44,561 bases of DNA from JBFJVD01 sp041624375 (GTDB taxonomy: Bacteria > Chloroflexota > Anaerolineae > Anaerolineales > E44-bin32): NCBI GenBank assembly GCA_041624375.1, contig JBFJVD010000003.1, forward strand, positions 1-44,561. The letters are read 5' to 3'. A program made the position numbers and the translations under genes. This document shows, piece after piece, positions 33,751 through 41,731 of this stretch (the stretch's first letter is position 1; every line of letters starts with the position of its first letter). The notes below the pieces were generated by a model. The model saw nothing but the letters and a program-made list of their open reading frames with translations, was not told the DNA's origin and ran no database searches.

Positions 33751-35688
33751 CTATACGTCGAGGTTGCGCACTTCGTGCGCATGCGTCTGGATGAAGCGCC
33801 GCCGGGGCGGAACCGAGGCGCCCATCAGCATATCAAACGTTCGGTCCGCAGCTGCGGCATCTTCGATCGTCACCTGGAGAAGCGTGCGGTTGCTCGGATC
33901 CAACGTCGTATCCCATAGCTGGGCGGCGTTCATTTCGCCGAGCCCCTTGTAACGCTGCAATCCCACCCCTTTGCCGTCCGCCCCGATGCTCTTCAGGATT
34001 CGCTCCCGGTCCTGCTCCGTATAGGCATAGTGGACCTTACTCTTGTAGCTGATCCGGTAGAGCGGTGGCTGGGCGATGTAGAGATTCCCGCTATCGATGA
34101 GTTCGGGCATGTAGCGGAAGAAGAAGGTGAGTAGCAGCGTCCGGATGTGACTGCCGTCGACATCAGCGTCGGTCATGATGATGATCCGGCCGTAGCGCAA
34201 ATTCTCGATGTCGAAGGTCTCTCCGACGCCGGTTCCCATCGCCGAGATGAGCGACCTTACTTCATTGTTCGAGAGAATCTTGTCAAGACGGGCGCGCTCA
34301 GTGTTGAGGATCTTGCCCCGCAGCGGAAGAACGGCCTGGAAATGCCGGTCCCGGCCCTGCTTTGCCGTCCCGCCGGCCGAGTCGCCCTCGACGATGTAGA
34401 GCTCACACTTGTTCGGATCGCGTTCCGAACAATCAGCGAGCTTGCCGGGCAGCGTCAGGCTTTCGAGCGCACTCTTCCGGATGACCAGATCGCGCGCCTG
34501 GCGCGCAGCTTCGCGCGCCCGAGCCGAGGTGAGGCACTTTTCGACGATGGTCCGGGCCTCGCGCGGATTCTCTTCCAGAAACGCGCCGAACGCTTCGTTG
34601 ACCACCTGCTGCACCTGAGTCTGGACCTCAGGGTTCATGAGCTTGACTTTGGTCTGGCTCTCAAACTGGGGTTCTGTGTGCCGAACGTTGACGATGGCGG
34701 TCAGGCCTTCGCGGGTGTCATCACCGGAGAAGTTGGCATCGCCTTCCTTCAGCAAATTGCTCTTGCGTGCATAATCGTTGATCGTCCTGGTGATCGCGGC
34801 CCGCAGTCCCGTGAGGTGCGTTCCACCATCGACCGTATGGATGGTGTTGGCAAAGGAGTACACCGACTCTGCGTACGCATCGGTGTATTGAAGCGCCACC
34901 TCGATCTCGCTGCCTTCGATCTCTTTCTCGACGTAGAAGATCTTGTGATAGGTCCTACGGTTGCGGTTCAGGTAGCGGACGAAGGAGGTGATCCCACCCT
35001 CGAAATAGAAGTTCATCTCCCGGCCGTCGCGCTCGTCGAGCAGGTGGATGGTCACCCCACGGGTGACAAACGCCATCTCCCGGAATCGCTGAACCAGCGT
35101 TTCAAAGCGGTAGTCGAACTCGCCCTGGAAGATCTCCTTATCATATAAAAAGGTCGTTTTGGTGCCGGTAGCGCCCTTGGGCGCTTTCCCTTTCGCCTTC
35201 ACGGGCTCCAGGGGGATACCGCGCTCGTAGCGCTGGAAATGGAGCTTTCCGTCGCGCAGCACCTCGACTTCACACCAGGCGGAGAGCGCATTCACAGCGG
35301 AAACACCCACGCCGTGCAGTCCCCCTGAGACCTTGTAGCCCTCGCCGCCGAACTTGCCGCCGGCATGCAGCACCGTCATCACGATCTCCAGCGCCGGTCT
35401 CTTCTCTTCCGGATGGAGATCGACCGGAATGCCGCGTCCGTTGTCCTCGACGGTGACGCTGCTGTTCGGGTGGATGGTGACATCGATCCGATCCGCGGCA
35501 CCGGCGAGCGCCTCGTCGATGGAGTTGTCGACGACCTCATAGACCATATGGTGCAGGGCCTTAATGTCGGTTCCACCGACATACATGCCCGGTCGGCGGC
35601 GAACGGCCTCCAGTCCTTCAAGGACCTGGATGTCCTTCGCACCGTAGCTGCTCACCTTGCGAGCACGTTCCTGAGTCTTCTTTGCCAA
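33751..35688 (-). CDS. gyrB: DNA gyrase subunit B
   Basis: The ATPase subunit of DNA gyrase drives negative supercoiling together with GyrA. The 645-residue protein has the GHKL ATPase motifs VRRRPGMYVGG (about 29-39), VVDNSIDEALAG, DNGRGIPVD and SGGLHGVGVSAVN. The transducer domain follows, then the TOPRIM motifs EGDSAGGTAKQGRDRHFQA and MTDADVDGSHIRTLLL, and the C-terminal QRYKGLGEMNAAQLWDTTLD. ParE is the main alternative, but length and the C-terminal form fit GyrB. TTG 35688 has AAGGAG 9 nt upstream. It follows the membrane protein gene by 13 bp and is probably co-transcribed with it. Confidence 0.95.
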   Translation of the reverse strand: MAKKTQERARKVSSYGAKDIQVLEGLEAVRRRPGMYVGGTDIKALHHMVYEVVDNSIDEALAGAADRIDVTIHPNSSVTVEDNGRGIPVDLHPEEKRPALEIVMTVLHAGGKFGGEGYKVSGGLHGVGVSAVNALSAWCEVEVLRDGKLHFQRYERGIPLEPVKAKGKAPKGATGTKTTFLYDKEIFQGEFDYRFETLVQRFREMAFVTRGVTIHLLDERDGREMNFYFEGGITSFVRYLNRNRRTYHKIFYVEKEIEGSEIEVALQYTDAYAESVYSFANTIHTVDGGTHLTGLRAAITRTINDYARKSNLLKEGDANFSGDDTREGLTAIVNVRHTEPQFESQTKVKLMNPEVQTQVQQVVNEAFGAFLEENPREARTIVEKCLTSARAREAARQARDLVIRKSALESLTLPGKLADCSERDPNKCELYIVEGDSAGGTAKQGRDRHFQAVLPLRGKILNTERARLDKILSNNEVRSLISAMGTGVGETFDIENLRYGRIIIMTDADVDGSHIRTLLLTFFFRYMPELIDSGNLYIAQPPLYRISYKSKVHYAYTEQDRERILKSIGADGKGVGLQRYKGLGEMNAAQLWDTTLDPSNRTLLQVTIEDAAAADRTFDMLMGASVPPRRRFIQTHAHEVRNLDV

Positions 35689-35701
35689 AGATTTATCTCC
35701 T

Positions 35702-36709
35702 TCAACCGTCTGTATCGAGATCGTCGGCGATGGCGTCCGGCATCCCCAGAGACGCCTTCCGCAAGCGAAGGAGCCACTCCCGACGACTCTGATAGAAGGC
35801 GTAACTTCCCGTCAACAGCATCCCGCTCACAAATGCATGGCCGAGCAGTGCCAGGAGGGCCAGCCAGGAATCCTCCCGGGGCAGCAGCCAAACCTGATTG
35901 GTCAACCAGCTGATTCCGAAGGCGAGCAGCAGGAAGCCAACCGTGCTCAGCGTGTTCCAGCGCACGACCAGCGCGCTGTCGACCATCGCCCGCAGCACGC
36001 CCAGCCGATAGCGGATGATGGCGTGCGGCGTGAAGGCCAAGTAGATCGCCAACCATACCAAAATGCTGAAGCCCACGAAGAGCAAAGCCATGCCGATGAT
36101 GGGAATCAGCAGTGAGGCCAGCGAAGCGACAACAAGCGCAACGATCACCAGCGTTGCAGCGCCGAGATAGAGCACGATGGCAAGCAGTATGAGCCGCCAC
36201 CATGCGCCCCATCCCGAAGCCAGCGCCTGGCTTGGCGCAACTTGTCGTGCCAGCTCCCGATGATAGATCGCACCGAAACCCAGCCCGCCCACACTCAGGA
36301 TCAACCACAGCAGCAATGCCGCAGTTGGACTGCTCACCTCGAGCCCAGCGAAGGCAGCCCATGGCGCTTCCATCGGCATGCGCCCCGACATCAAGCTCGG
36401 AATCCCTGCTGGCAGCGTGCTCAGCGATGAGAACAAGTTAAGGCGTTCCCCGAGCAAAATCAGGGCCTGCTGGAGTGCCTGGAATTGCTCAACGAGGACC
36501 GGATCCGTCCCCGCCGGGATGGACAGCTGCCCTGCGGCATCTTTGAGAATCGCAGTAACTCTCAGGTGCGGTCCCAGCCATAGAAACAAATCGAGGACGA
36601 GCGGAGGCAGGAGCAGAACCGGGCGTGCTGCCATGCGATCGAAGCCGACCATCAGCGCGCCCAACACGCCAATCGGCGGAGAATGCGACCGTTCGTAGGA
36701 TTCCCTCAC
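35702..36709 (-). CDS. Polytopic membrane protein of unknown function
   Basis: The 335-residue protein has about six hydrophobic segments: VLLLPPLVLDLFLWLGPHL near 31-49, LLLWLILSVGGLGFGAIYH near 132-150, a long pair at about 169-235, and two more at about 255-310. A Gly-rich FDRMAARP stretch precedes the first. The layout resembles DUF975-type proteins, but I do not make that call. The GTG start at 36709 lacks a convincing Shine-Dalgarno site; ATG 36652 is an in-frame alternative. It lies 13 bp upstream of gyrB and diverges from the SAM hydroxide adenosyltransferase gene. Confidence 0.75.
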   Translation of the reverse strand: MRESYERSHSPPIGVLGALMVGFDRMAARPVLLLPPLVLDLFLWLGPHLRVTAILKDAAGQLSIPAGTDPVLVEQFQALQQALILLGERLNLFSSLSTLPAGIPSLMSGRMPMEAPWAAFAGLEVSSPTAALLLWLILSVGGLGFGAIYHRELARQVAPSQALASGWGAWWRLILLAIVLYLGAATLVIVALVVASLASLLIPIIGMALLFVGFSILVWLAIYLAFTPHAIIRYRLGVLRAMVDSALVVRWNTLSTVGFLLLAFGISWLTNQVWLLPREDSWLALLALLGHAFVSGMLLTGSYAFYQSRREWLLRLRKASLGMPDAIADDLDTDG

Positions 36710-36803
36710 GAAACTTCATTCTACCACGGAGCACTCTCGCGTGCCCTATCCTCGGAACGCATGTTCGATTTTACGCCCGAGCTTCAGGGTGCCATATCGG
36801 ACA

Positions 36804-36832
36804 TTGACCCTCCTCCACCCCTCCGCTAGAAT
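36804..36832 (+). promoter_or_regulatory. Sigma70-type promoter of the SAM-hydrolase/murA operon
   Basis: TTGACC (36804-36809) and TAGAAT (36827-36832) are separated by exactly 17 bp, each with five of six consensus bases. Transcription would start about 15 nt before the ATG at 36854. The same TTGACC hexamer occurs in the rpmH promoter. Confidence 0.75.
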
Positions 36833-36853
36833 CGCCTCGCCGAAGGGAGACCC

Positions 36854-37693
36854 ATGCATCCACCGATCGCATTCCTGACTGATTTTGGGCTTGATGACAC
36901 CTACGTCGGTGTCATGCAGGCCGTCGCCAGCGGCATCGCCCCGGGCGCACCGCTCATCAACATCAGCCATAGCGTCCCGCCTGGTGACATCCGGCACGGC
37001 GCGTTCCAGCTCTGGCAGTCCCACCGCTACTTCCCCCCAGGATCCGTTTTCGTGATCGTGGTTGACCCGGGCGTGGGCACGCGCCGCAGGCCGGTGGCCG
37101 CTGCCTGGCGAGATTGGTTCTTCGTCTTCCCGGACAATGGGGTTCTCAGCTACCTGTTGCTGCAAGAGCCAGCTCGGGAGGTCGTAGAGCTCGTCGAGCC
37201 AGCTTATCGCCTGGAGGACGTCAGCACGACCTTTCATGGCCGTGATGTCTTCAGCCCCGCTGGAGCTCACCTTGCCGCCGGCGTCCCGCTGCGTGCGCTC
37301 GGTCCGACAGCCGACGACCTGATCACCTTTCCCCCGCCTCAGCTGCAGATCGTATCCGCCGGCTCCATCCGCGGCGAGGTCATTCATGTCGATCGCTTCG
37401 GCAATCTGATCACAAGCATCGGATATTTGTACGACGACGGCAGCCAACTCGCCCTGGAATCCTGGATCCCCGGCCCGACGGCAATGCGCCAACCTTATAC
37501 GAGCCAATGGGTCCGCCTGGCCGGCGGCGACCCACTGCCAGTGCATGCAACCTTCGGCGACGCCGAGATGGGAGAAGCATTGGCCTATATCGGGAGCGAG
37601 CGACTGCTTGAGATAGCTGTTAATCGGGGCAGCGCCGCCGCAGTCTTCGAGGCCGGGCTGGGCACCGAAGTCAGCCTCCACAGCGAAGGATAG
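36854..37693 (+). CDS. SAM hydroxide adenosyltransferase (DUF62 family)
   Basis: Members of this family split S-adenosylmethionine with water, giving adenosine and methionine. The 279-residue protein has FLTDFGLDDTYVGVM (about 7-21), NISHSVPPGDIRHGA, VVDPGVGT (about 69-76), FPDNGVLSYL, FHGRDVFSPAGAHLA and DRFGNLITS in the C-terminal domain. The residues that separate chlorinase/fluorinase from hydrolase favour the common hydrolase, but this needs alignment. ATG 36854 has AAGGGAG upstream. It is followed after 2 bp by murA, and the two are co-transcribed. Confidence 0.92.
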   Translation: MHPPIAFLTDFGLDDTYVGVMQAVASGIAPGAPLINISHSVPPGDIRHGAFQLWQSHRYFPPGSVFVIVVDPGVGTRRRPVAAAWRDWFFVFPDNGVLSYLLLQEPAREVVELVEPAYRLEDVSTTFHGRDVFSPAGAHLAAGVPLRALGPTADDLITFPPPQLQIVSAGSIRGEVIHVDRFGNLITSIGYLYDDGSQLALESWIPGPTAMRQPYTSQWVRLAGGDPLPVHATFGDAEMGEALAYIGSERLLEIAVNRGSAAAVFEAGLGTEVSLHSEG

Positions 37694-37695
37694 CC

Positions 37696-38982
37696 ATGCA
37701 GAGCTTCCAAATCGAAGGCGGGCACCCGCTGCGAGGTGAGGTAACGCCGTCAGGCAACAAGAATGCCGCACTTCCGCTGCTGACGGCCTGCTTGCTCACC
37801 GACGAGCCGGTGATCCTGAAGAATCTCCCGAACATTCGAGACGTCCACAGCATGCGTGTCTTGCTCGAAAGCCAGGGAGTGAACGTCGAAACATTGGACG
37901 AACATACCTGGCGTCTGACCGCCGGCAACGTGGGAATCTCGATGCTGGACCCAGACCGTTGCCGGCAGATGCGGGCTTCCGTGCTGCTGGCCGGCCCCAT
38001 GCTCGGCCGGCTAGGCGGAATCGACCTGCCACCGCCCGGCGGTGACGTGATCGGTCGGCGGCGGATCGACACACATTTGCTGGCGCTGGAATCTTTCGGC
38101 GCGGAAGTTCACCGCGAGGGGCGCATCACGCGGCTGCGGGCCCCGAACGGTCTGCGCGGGGCCACCGTCCTCCTGGACGAGGCCAGCGTGACCGCAACCG
38201 AAAACGCCATCACGGCGGCTGTCACTGCGCAGGGGGAGAGCATCATCCGCAACGCCGCCTCGGAGCCTCATGTTCAGGAGCTGTGCCACTTCCTGAATCA
38301 GTTGGGAGCCCGGATTGAGAACATCGGCTCGAATACGCTTCATATCACCGGTGTCGCAGGGCTCCACGGAGGCGAGTTCACCATCGGACCGGACTATCTG
38401 GAAGTCGTGAGCTTCATCGGCGCGGCAGCAGTTACCGGCGGGGAGATTCGCATCCGGGACGCCGGCCCGGAGCATCTGGAGATGACCCGCCTGGTCCTCG
38501 GTCGCCTTGGCGTGCGTTGGGACGTGGACGGCGGCGACCTGATCGTGCCTGCCGAACAGGAAATGCGCGTGGTTCCCGATTACGGTGGAGCGATTCCCGA
38601 AATCAGCGTGATGCCCTGGCCAGCCTTCCCCACCGACCTGATGAGCATCGCTATCGTCATCGCCACCCAGTGCGAAGGAACGATCCTCTTCCACGATTGG
38701 ATGTATGAGGGCCGCATGTTCTTCATCGACAAGCTGGCCTCCATGGGCGCCCGTGTGATTCTGTGCGATCCACACCGCTGCATCGTCGAGGGCCCGAGCC
38801 AGCTGATCGGTGAGCGGCACGAGAGCCCGGATATTCGCGCGGGGCTGGCGCTGGTGCTGGCCGCGCTGGCAGCGGCTGGCAGCTCCCAGATTCGGAACAT
38901 CGGCCAGATCGAGCGCGGCTACGAGCGCATCGACGAGAAGCTGCGCCAGCTGGGGGCTCAGATCCAGCGCATCGAGCACTGA
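37696..38982 (+). CDS. murA: UDP-N-acetylglucosamine 1-carboxyvinyltransferase with Asp in place of the fosfomycin-target Cys
   Basis: MurA performs the first committed step of peptidoglycan synthesis, adding enolpyruvate to UDP-GlcNAc. The 428-residue protein has SGNKNAALPLL with K22 and N23, the EPSP-synthase-fold repeats, EVVSFIGAAAVTGGEI, FPTDLM and the ERGYERIDEKL end. The active-site loop reads PPPGGDVIGRRRID (113-126). The Cys of E. coli position 115 (GGCTIG) is D117 here. Cys-to-Asp at this site occurs naturally in some bacteria and makes the enzyme insensitive to fosfomycin. ATG 37696 has AAGGA overlapping the previous stop. The downstream hairpin at 39026-39056 ends the unit. Confidence 0.97.
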   Translation: MQSFQIEGGHPLRGEVTPSGNKNAALPLLTACLLTDEPVILKNLPNIRDVHSMRVLLESQGVNVETLDEHTWRLTAGNVGISMLDPDRCRQMRASVLLAGPMLGRLGGIDLPPPGGDVIGRRRIDTHLLALESFGAEVHREGRITRLRAPNGLRGATVLLDEASVTATENAITAAVTAQGESIIRNAASEPHVQELCHFLNQLGARIENIGSNTLHITGVAGLHGGEFTIGPDYLEVVSFIGAAAVTGGEIRIRDAGPEHLEMTRLVLGRLGVRWDVDGGDLIVPAEQEMRVVPDYGGAIPEISVMPWPAFPTDLMSIAIVIATQCEGTILFHDWMYEGRMFFIDKLASMGARVILCDPHRCIVEGPSQLIGERHESPDIRAGLALVLAALAAAGSSQIRNIGQIERGYERIDEKLRQLGAQIQRIEH

Positions 38983-39025
38983 TTCCGGCAGGTCTGTTCC
39001 GTCCAACCGGCAGGTGGGTGAAAGC

Positions 39026-39056
39026 ATGAGGCCGGGCCCTGGGGGCCCGGCCTCAT
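39026..39056. terminator. Strong hairpin between convergent murA and the membrane protein gene
   Basis: A perfect 14-bp stem (ATGAGGCCGGGCCC / GGGCCCGGCCTCAT) with a TGG loop; one further C-G pair closes it. No T-run follows on either strand, so it may act with Rho or as a shared 3'-end stabiliser for both transcripts. Confidence 0.65.
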
Positions 39057-39074
39057 GGTCGAATGCTGGGCTGC

Positions 39075-40247
39075 TTAGCCTCCTCTATCGGGGTCGTCCC
39101 GCTCGGAGTCTCGGCTGAGCGCGAAGACCTTGACCACCCGCTCCACCAAGTCGAAAGCAACATTCTGCTGGAATCCGGCCAGCCAGGCGAACGCGTAGAC
39201 AAGCCAGATCGATTGGATCTGAGTCTCGGAGTTGGGAAGCAAGGCGAAGAGGCCGGCGCGCACGATGAGGAACACGAACGCCCCCATGACCACACCCATC
39301 ATCGGGTTGGTGACATACCAGATGGACCACTGCCGGTCGAAGTCCTGATCTCGAGCCACGTGCGTCCGGAGGGCGACCAGCGCCCCGACCACGCCGCCCA
39401 AACCGCCCCAAAGCAGCGTGAACACCGCGGTGTTCGTGTCGAGGGCGGTCTGTTCGGAGAGGTTCGGCAGATTCTGCTGGACGAAGCGGGTCACGCCGCT
39501 CGGCAGGTACAGCATCCCAACCACGATGGCCAGGGCCCAGACGAGCTCATAGAGCAGCAGACGCGTGCCGATCGACCGTGACCATTCTCGTACGCGTCCA
39601 GCGTGATGAATTCGAAACTCAACCTCTCCCAGAATGCGTTCCGCCTCCTCAAAGTTGTCCCGGCTGGCCATGAGCTGGTTGCGTGATTGCTCAATCTGGT
39701 CCAGCAGCCGGCGGGCGAGGTTGAGGTTGTCGATCTCCTGGTACACGCGGCCGCGCAGTGTGTCCGCCCACGCCCACAAGTCGCGCAGCTGATCATCTGA
39801 TACGAAGAGATTTACCAGGGCTTCTTCCGAATCCAGCTCTGGCGGAGCGGGCGAGGCCGGCGGCTGAACACTCGGACTGGGGAGGGCCGCCGCTGTGGAA
39901 AACCGGCTCGCTTCCCGAGGCGGCTCAGGCTCGAAGGTGGGTACCGGCATGTCCGGCAAGGAAGGCTCGGCCACCTCGGCGGCGGACTCCGCCTCGCCAA
40001 ACAGGTCATCCGGCATCTGGGGTCCCACCGCGCTCATGCCGCGATCCTCCCGGCCGCCCGCCGGGGGTTGAACCTCCGCTCCCTCGGCTTCGCGACTGCG
40101 CTCGGACCCCGACGGATACAATTCGGCGAGCTCTTCCGGGGTCAGGTCCCGCGGCGGTTGCTCCTCAAAGGCGAAGGGATCTCCGCGCTCAGGCAGCATT
40201 TCTTCTGGGCCACTCCCAAGGACGGATCCCTCACTCCGGTCGGGCAT
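39075..40247 (-). CDS. Membrane protein with long acidic disordered N-terminus, coupled to parA
   Basis: I do not recognise this protein. Residues 1-135 are Pro/Glu/Ala-rich and probably disordered. A helical, coiled-coil-like stretch (about 140-220, with LRDLWAWADTLRGRVYQEID and LARRLLDQIEQSRNQLMAS) follows, then four transmembrane helices (about 227-375, including LLYELVWALAIVVGMLYL and GVVMGAFVFLIVRAGLFALL). ATG 40247 overlaps the parA stop by 17 bp and has a strong GGAGGAGG site inside parA, so the two are translationally coupled. No ParB is visible. A membrane partner or anchor for the ParA ATPase is a reasonable guess, not shown. Confidence 0.75.
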   Translation of the reverse strand: MPDRSEGSVLGSGPEEMLPERGDPFAFEEQPPRDLTPEELAELYPSGSERSREAEGAEVQPPAGGREDRGMSAVGPQMPDDLFGEAESAAEVAEPSLPDMPVPTFEPEPPREASRFSTAAALPSPSVQPPASPAPPELDSEEALVNLFVSDDQLRDLWAWADTLRGRVYQEIDNLNLARRLLDQIEQSRNQLMASRDNFEEAERILGEVEFRIHHAGRVREWSRSIGTRLLLYELVWALAIVVGMLYLPSGVTRFVQQNLPNLSEQTALDTNTAVFTLLWGGLGGVVGALVALRTHVARDQDFDRQWSIWYVTNPMMGVVMGAFVFLIVRAGLFALLPNSETQIQSIWLVYAFAWLAGFQQNVAFDLVERVVKVFALSRDSERDDPDRGG

Positions 40248-40998
40248 CGTACACCTCCTCCGCCAGCCGACGATATGCCATAGCGGCCATGCTGTTGGGG
40301 CGGAAACTCAACACGGTTTTACGGGCTGCAGGCGCCATGGCCAGGGCTTCATCGACCTCAATGACCGTTTGAAACACCCGGTCCACGAAGACCGCCCGCA
40401 GCTCGCGGACCACTTCACGACTATGCGGGGAGTCCGGTCGGTAGACCGTCGCCAGCAAACCCAGCAGCTTCAATCCTGGGTGGAGCCGGTCGCGCACCAG
40501 CCAAACCGTTTCCAGCAGGGCGCGCACGCCGCGCATCGCCAGGTACTGGCATTCAACCGGGATCAGCAGTTCATCGGCGGCCGTCAGCGCATTGACGGTC
40601 AGGAGTCCCAGGCTGGGCGGCGTGTCGATCAGCACGTAGTCCATGCGATCACGGCCATTGGCGAGTCCCAGCCGCAGCCGCTTCGTACGATCCCTGAAGC
40701 GGGCCATGGAATATTCTGCGGCAGCCAGATCGACGCTAGCCGGGGCAAGCCAAAGGTTCTCTTCAAGCGGCTGCACCAGCCGCCGCAGCTCGCTGCCCTC
40801 CTGCATCAGGAGCGAGTAGGTGGTGGCATTGAGCTTGTAGGGATCAAACCCGAAGCCGGCGGTGAGCGCGGCTTGTGGGTCCACATCGACCAGCAGGACC
40901 CGCAGGCCCCGCTCGGCCAAGGCAGCACCGAGGTTTGCCACGGTGGTCGTCTTGCCGACCCCGCCCTTTTGATTGGCCACCGCGATGACCCGCGCCAT
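40231..40998 (-). CDS. parA: ParA/Soj family ATPase
   Basis: The 255-residue deviant Walker A ATPase is of the chromosome-partitioning type. It has QKGGVGKTTTVANLG (10-24), LLVDVDPQAALT (about 40-51), and DYVLIDTPPSLGLLTVNAL near 119-137. ParA proteins position chromosome origins, plasmids or protein complexes through ATP-dependent DNA binding. ATG 40998 begins right at the MARVIAVANQKGG motif. The longer upstream frame overlaps the rpmH promoter and is not conserved-looking. There is no Shine-Dalgarno site, but a promoter lies close by (see 41006-41034). It sits next to the rpmH operon, as Soj/ParA often does, but no parB follows. Confidence 0.93.
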   Translation of the reverse strand: MARVIAVANQKGGVGKTTTVANLGAALAERGLRVLLVDVDPQAALTAGFGFDPYKLNATTYSLLMQEGSELRRLVQPLEENLWLAPASVDLAAAEYSMARFRDRTKRLRLGLANGRDRMDYVLIDTPPSLGLLTVNALTAADELLIPVECQYLAMRGVRALLETVWLVRDRLHPGLKLLGLLATVYRPDSPHSREVVRELRAVFVDRVFQTVIEVDEALAMAPAARKTVLSFRPNSMAAMAYRRLAEEVYDARPE

Positions 40999-41005
40999 GG
41001 GTCCG

Positions 41006-41034
41006 AGTATAGCGTACGGCGCGCGCCGGAGCAA
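41006..41034 (-). promoter_or_regulatory. Promoter of parA, probably giving a leaderless mRNA
   Basis: On the minus strand TTGCTC (41029-41034) and TATACT (41006-41011) are 17 bp apart. Only 7 nt separate the -10 hexamer from the parA ATG at 40998, so transcription should start at or next to the ATG. The lack of a Shine-Dalgarno site agrees with leaderless translation. Confidence 0.55.
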
Positions 41035-41070
41035 CAAATCCCAGCCGCGCGGCCGGAAAGAGGGCTTCAA

Positions 41071-41099
41071 TTGACCAGCCATACTCGATACGGTATAAT
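41071..41099 (+). promoter_or_regulatory. rpmH: Strong promoter of the rpmH operon
   Basis: TTGACC (41071-41076, five of six) and TATAAT (41094-41099, perfect) are separated by exactly 17 bp. Transcription would start near 41106, about 50 nt before rpmH. It diverges from the parA promoter some 40 bp away. Confidence 0.88.
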
Positions 41100-41109
41100 C
41101 AGCCGACGC

Positions 41110-41123
41110 GTTCAGAATTGAAC
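41110..41123 (+). promoter_or_regulatory. Inverted repeat at the 5' end of the rpmH transcript
   Basis: GTTCA-GAAT-TGAAC is a perfect 5-bp inverted repeat about 4 to 18 nt after the predicted start site. It could be a short 5'-end hairpin protecting the mRNA or an operator. It is short enough to be chance. Confidence 0.3.
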
Positions 41124-41155
41124 AATCCACCTGTTGGAAGGATCGGTGTCGCGCA

Positions 41156-41332
41156 ATGCCCAAGCGAACGTATCAGCCGAAGAAGCGGCGTCGTGCCCGC
41201 GTCCACGGCTTTCGCTCCCGAATGAAATCCAGAGCCGGACGCAGGGTGATCAAGGCGCGCCGCGCCAAGGGACGAAAGCGCCTGGCGCCGAAGATGAACA
41301 GGCACGTCAAGAAGGTCAACTGGAAGAGCTAG
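41156..41332 (+). CDS. rpmH: Ribosomal protein L34
   Basis: The 58-residue, very basic protein of the large ribosomal subunit begins MPKRTYQPKKRRRARVHGFR with RMKSRAGRRVIKARRAKGRK following, the universal L34 pattern. It is about 10-14 residues longer than the usual 44-48 because of a basic C-terminal tail (LAPKMNRHVKKVNWKS). GGAAGGAT lies about 13 nt before the ATG, rather far. It is the first gene of rpmH-rnpA-yidD-lipoprotein-yidC-jag. Confidence 0.96.
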   Translation: MPKRTYQPKKRRRARVHGFRSRMKSRAGRRVIKARRAKGRKRLAPKMNRHVKKVNWKS

Positions 41333-41395
41333 TCGATGCGGTCGGCGCGGGCCGGTGGGCCTGGCGCCCGGCGACTGCGGTGAGCGATCGCATGG

Positions 41396-41731
41396 ATGGA
41401 ACGTAAGCAAAGGCTCACCAGCTCGACGGACTTCAAGCGGGTGCGGCGTACAGGCAAGTCCTATGCCCACCCGCTCGCTATTCTTATCACCAGCCGGAGG
41501 GAAGGCGAGCCAAGCCGCTTCGGCGTGGCCACCGCACGTGGGATCGTGGGAGCCGTGCGGCGCAATCGTGCCAAGCGGCGCCTGCGGGAAACCCTGCGCA
41601 GCCTTCTCGCTGAGATCCAGCCAGGTTGGGATGTCGTCGTCATCGCGCGTCCTATGTTGTTGGGGGCGGAGGTCGCGGAATTGCGTGAAGCGATCGCTGA
41701 ACTGCTTCGACGCGCCCAGCTGCTCAAGTGA
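41396..41731 (+). CDS. rnpA: Ribonuclease P protein component
   Basis: The 111-residue basic protein helps the RNase P RNA cleave the 5' leader from pre-tRNA. It has the family layout: LTSSTDFKRVRRTGKSYAHP at the N-terminus, RFGVATARGIVGAVRRNRAK (about 41-60) with the RNR-type RNA-binding motif RNRAKRRLRE, and VVVIARP near 81. ATG 41396 is preceded in another frame by ATG 41392. It lies 63 bp after rpmH and overlaps yidD by 4 bp. Confidence 0.95.
   Translation: MERKQRLTSSTDFKRVRRTGKSYAHPLAILITSRREGEPSRFGVATARGIVGAVRRNRAKRRLRETLRSLLAEIQPGWDVVVIARPMLLGAEVAELREAIAELLRRAQLLK

Noticed and set aside
36719..36724. TAGAAT on the minus strand 8-9 nt before the GTG start of the membrane protein at 35702-36709
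   Set aside because: It could mean a second leaderless transcript, but no -35 is visible at the proper distance and the start codon itself is uncertain.
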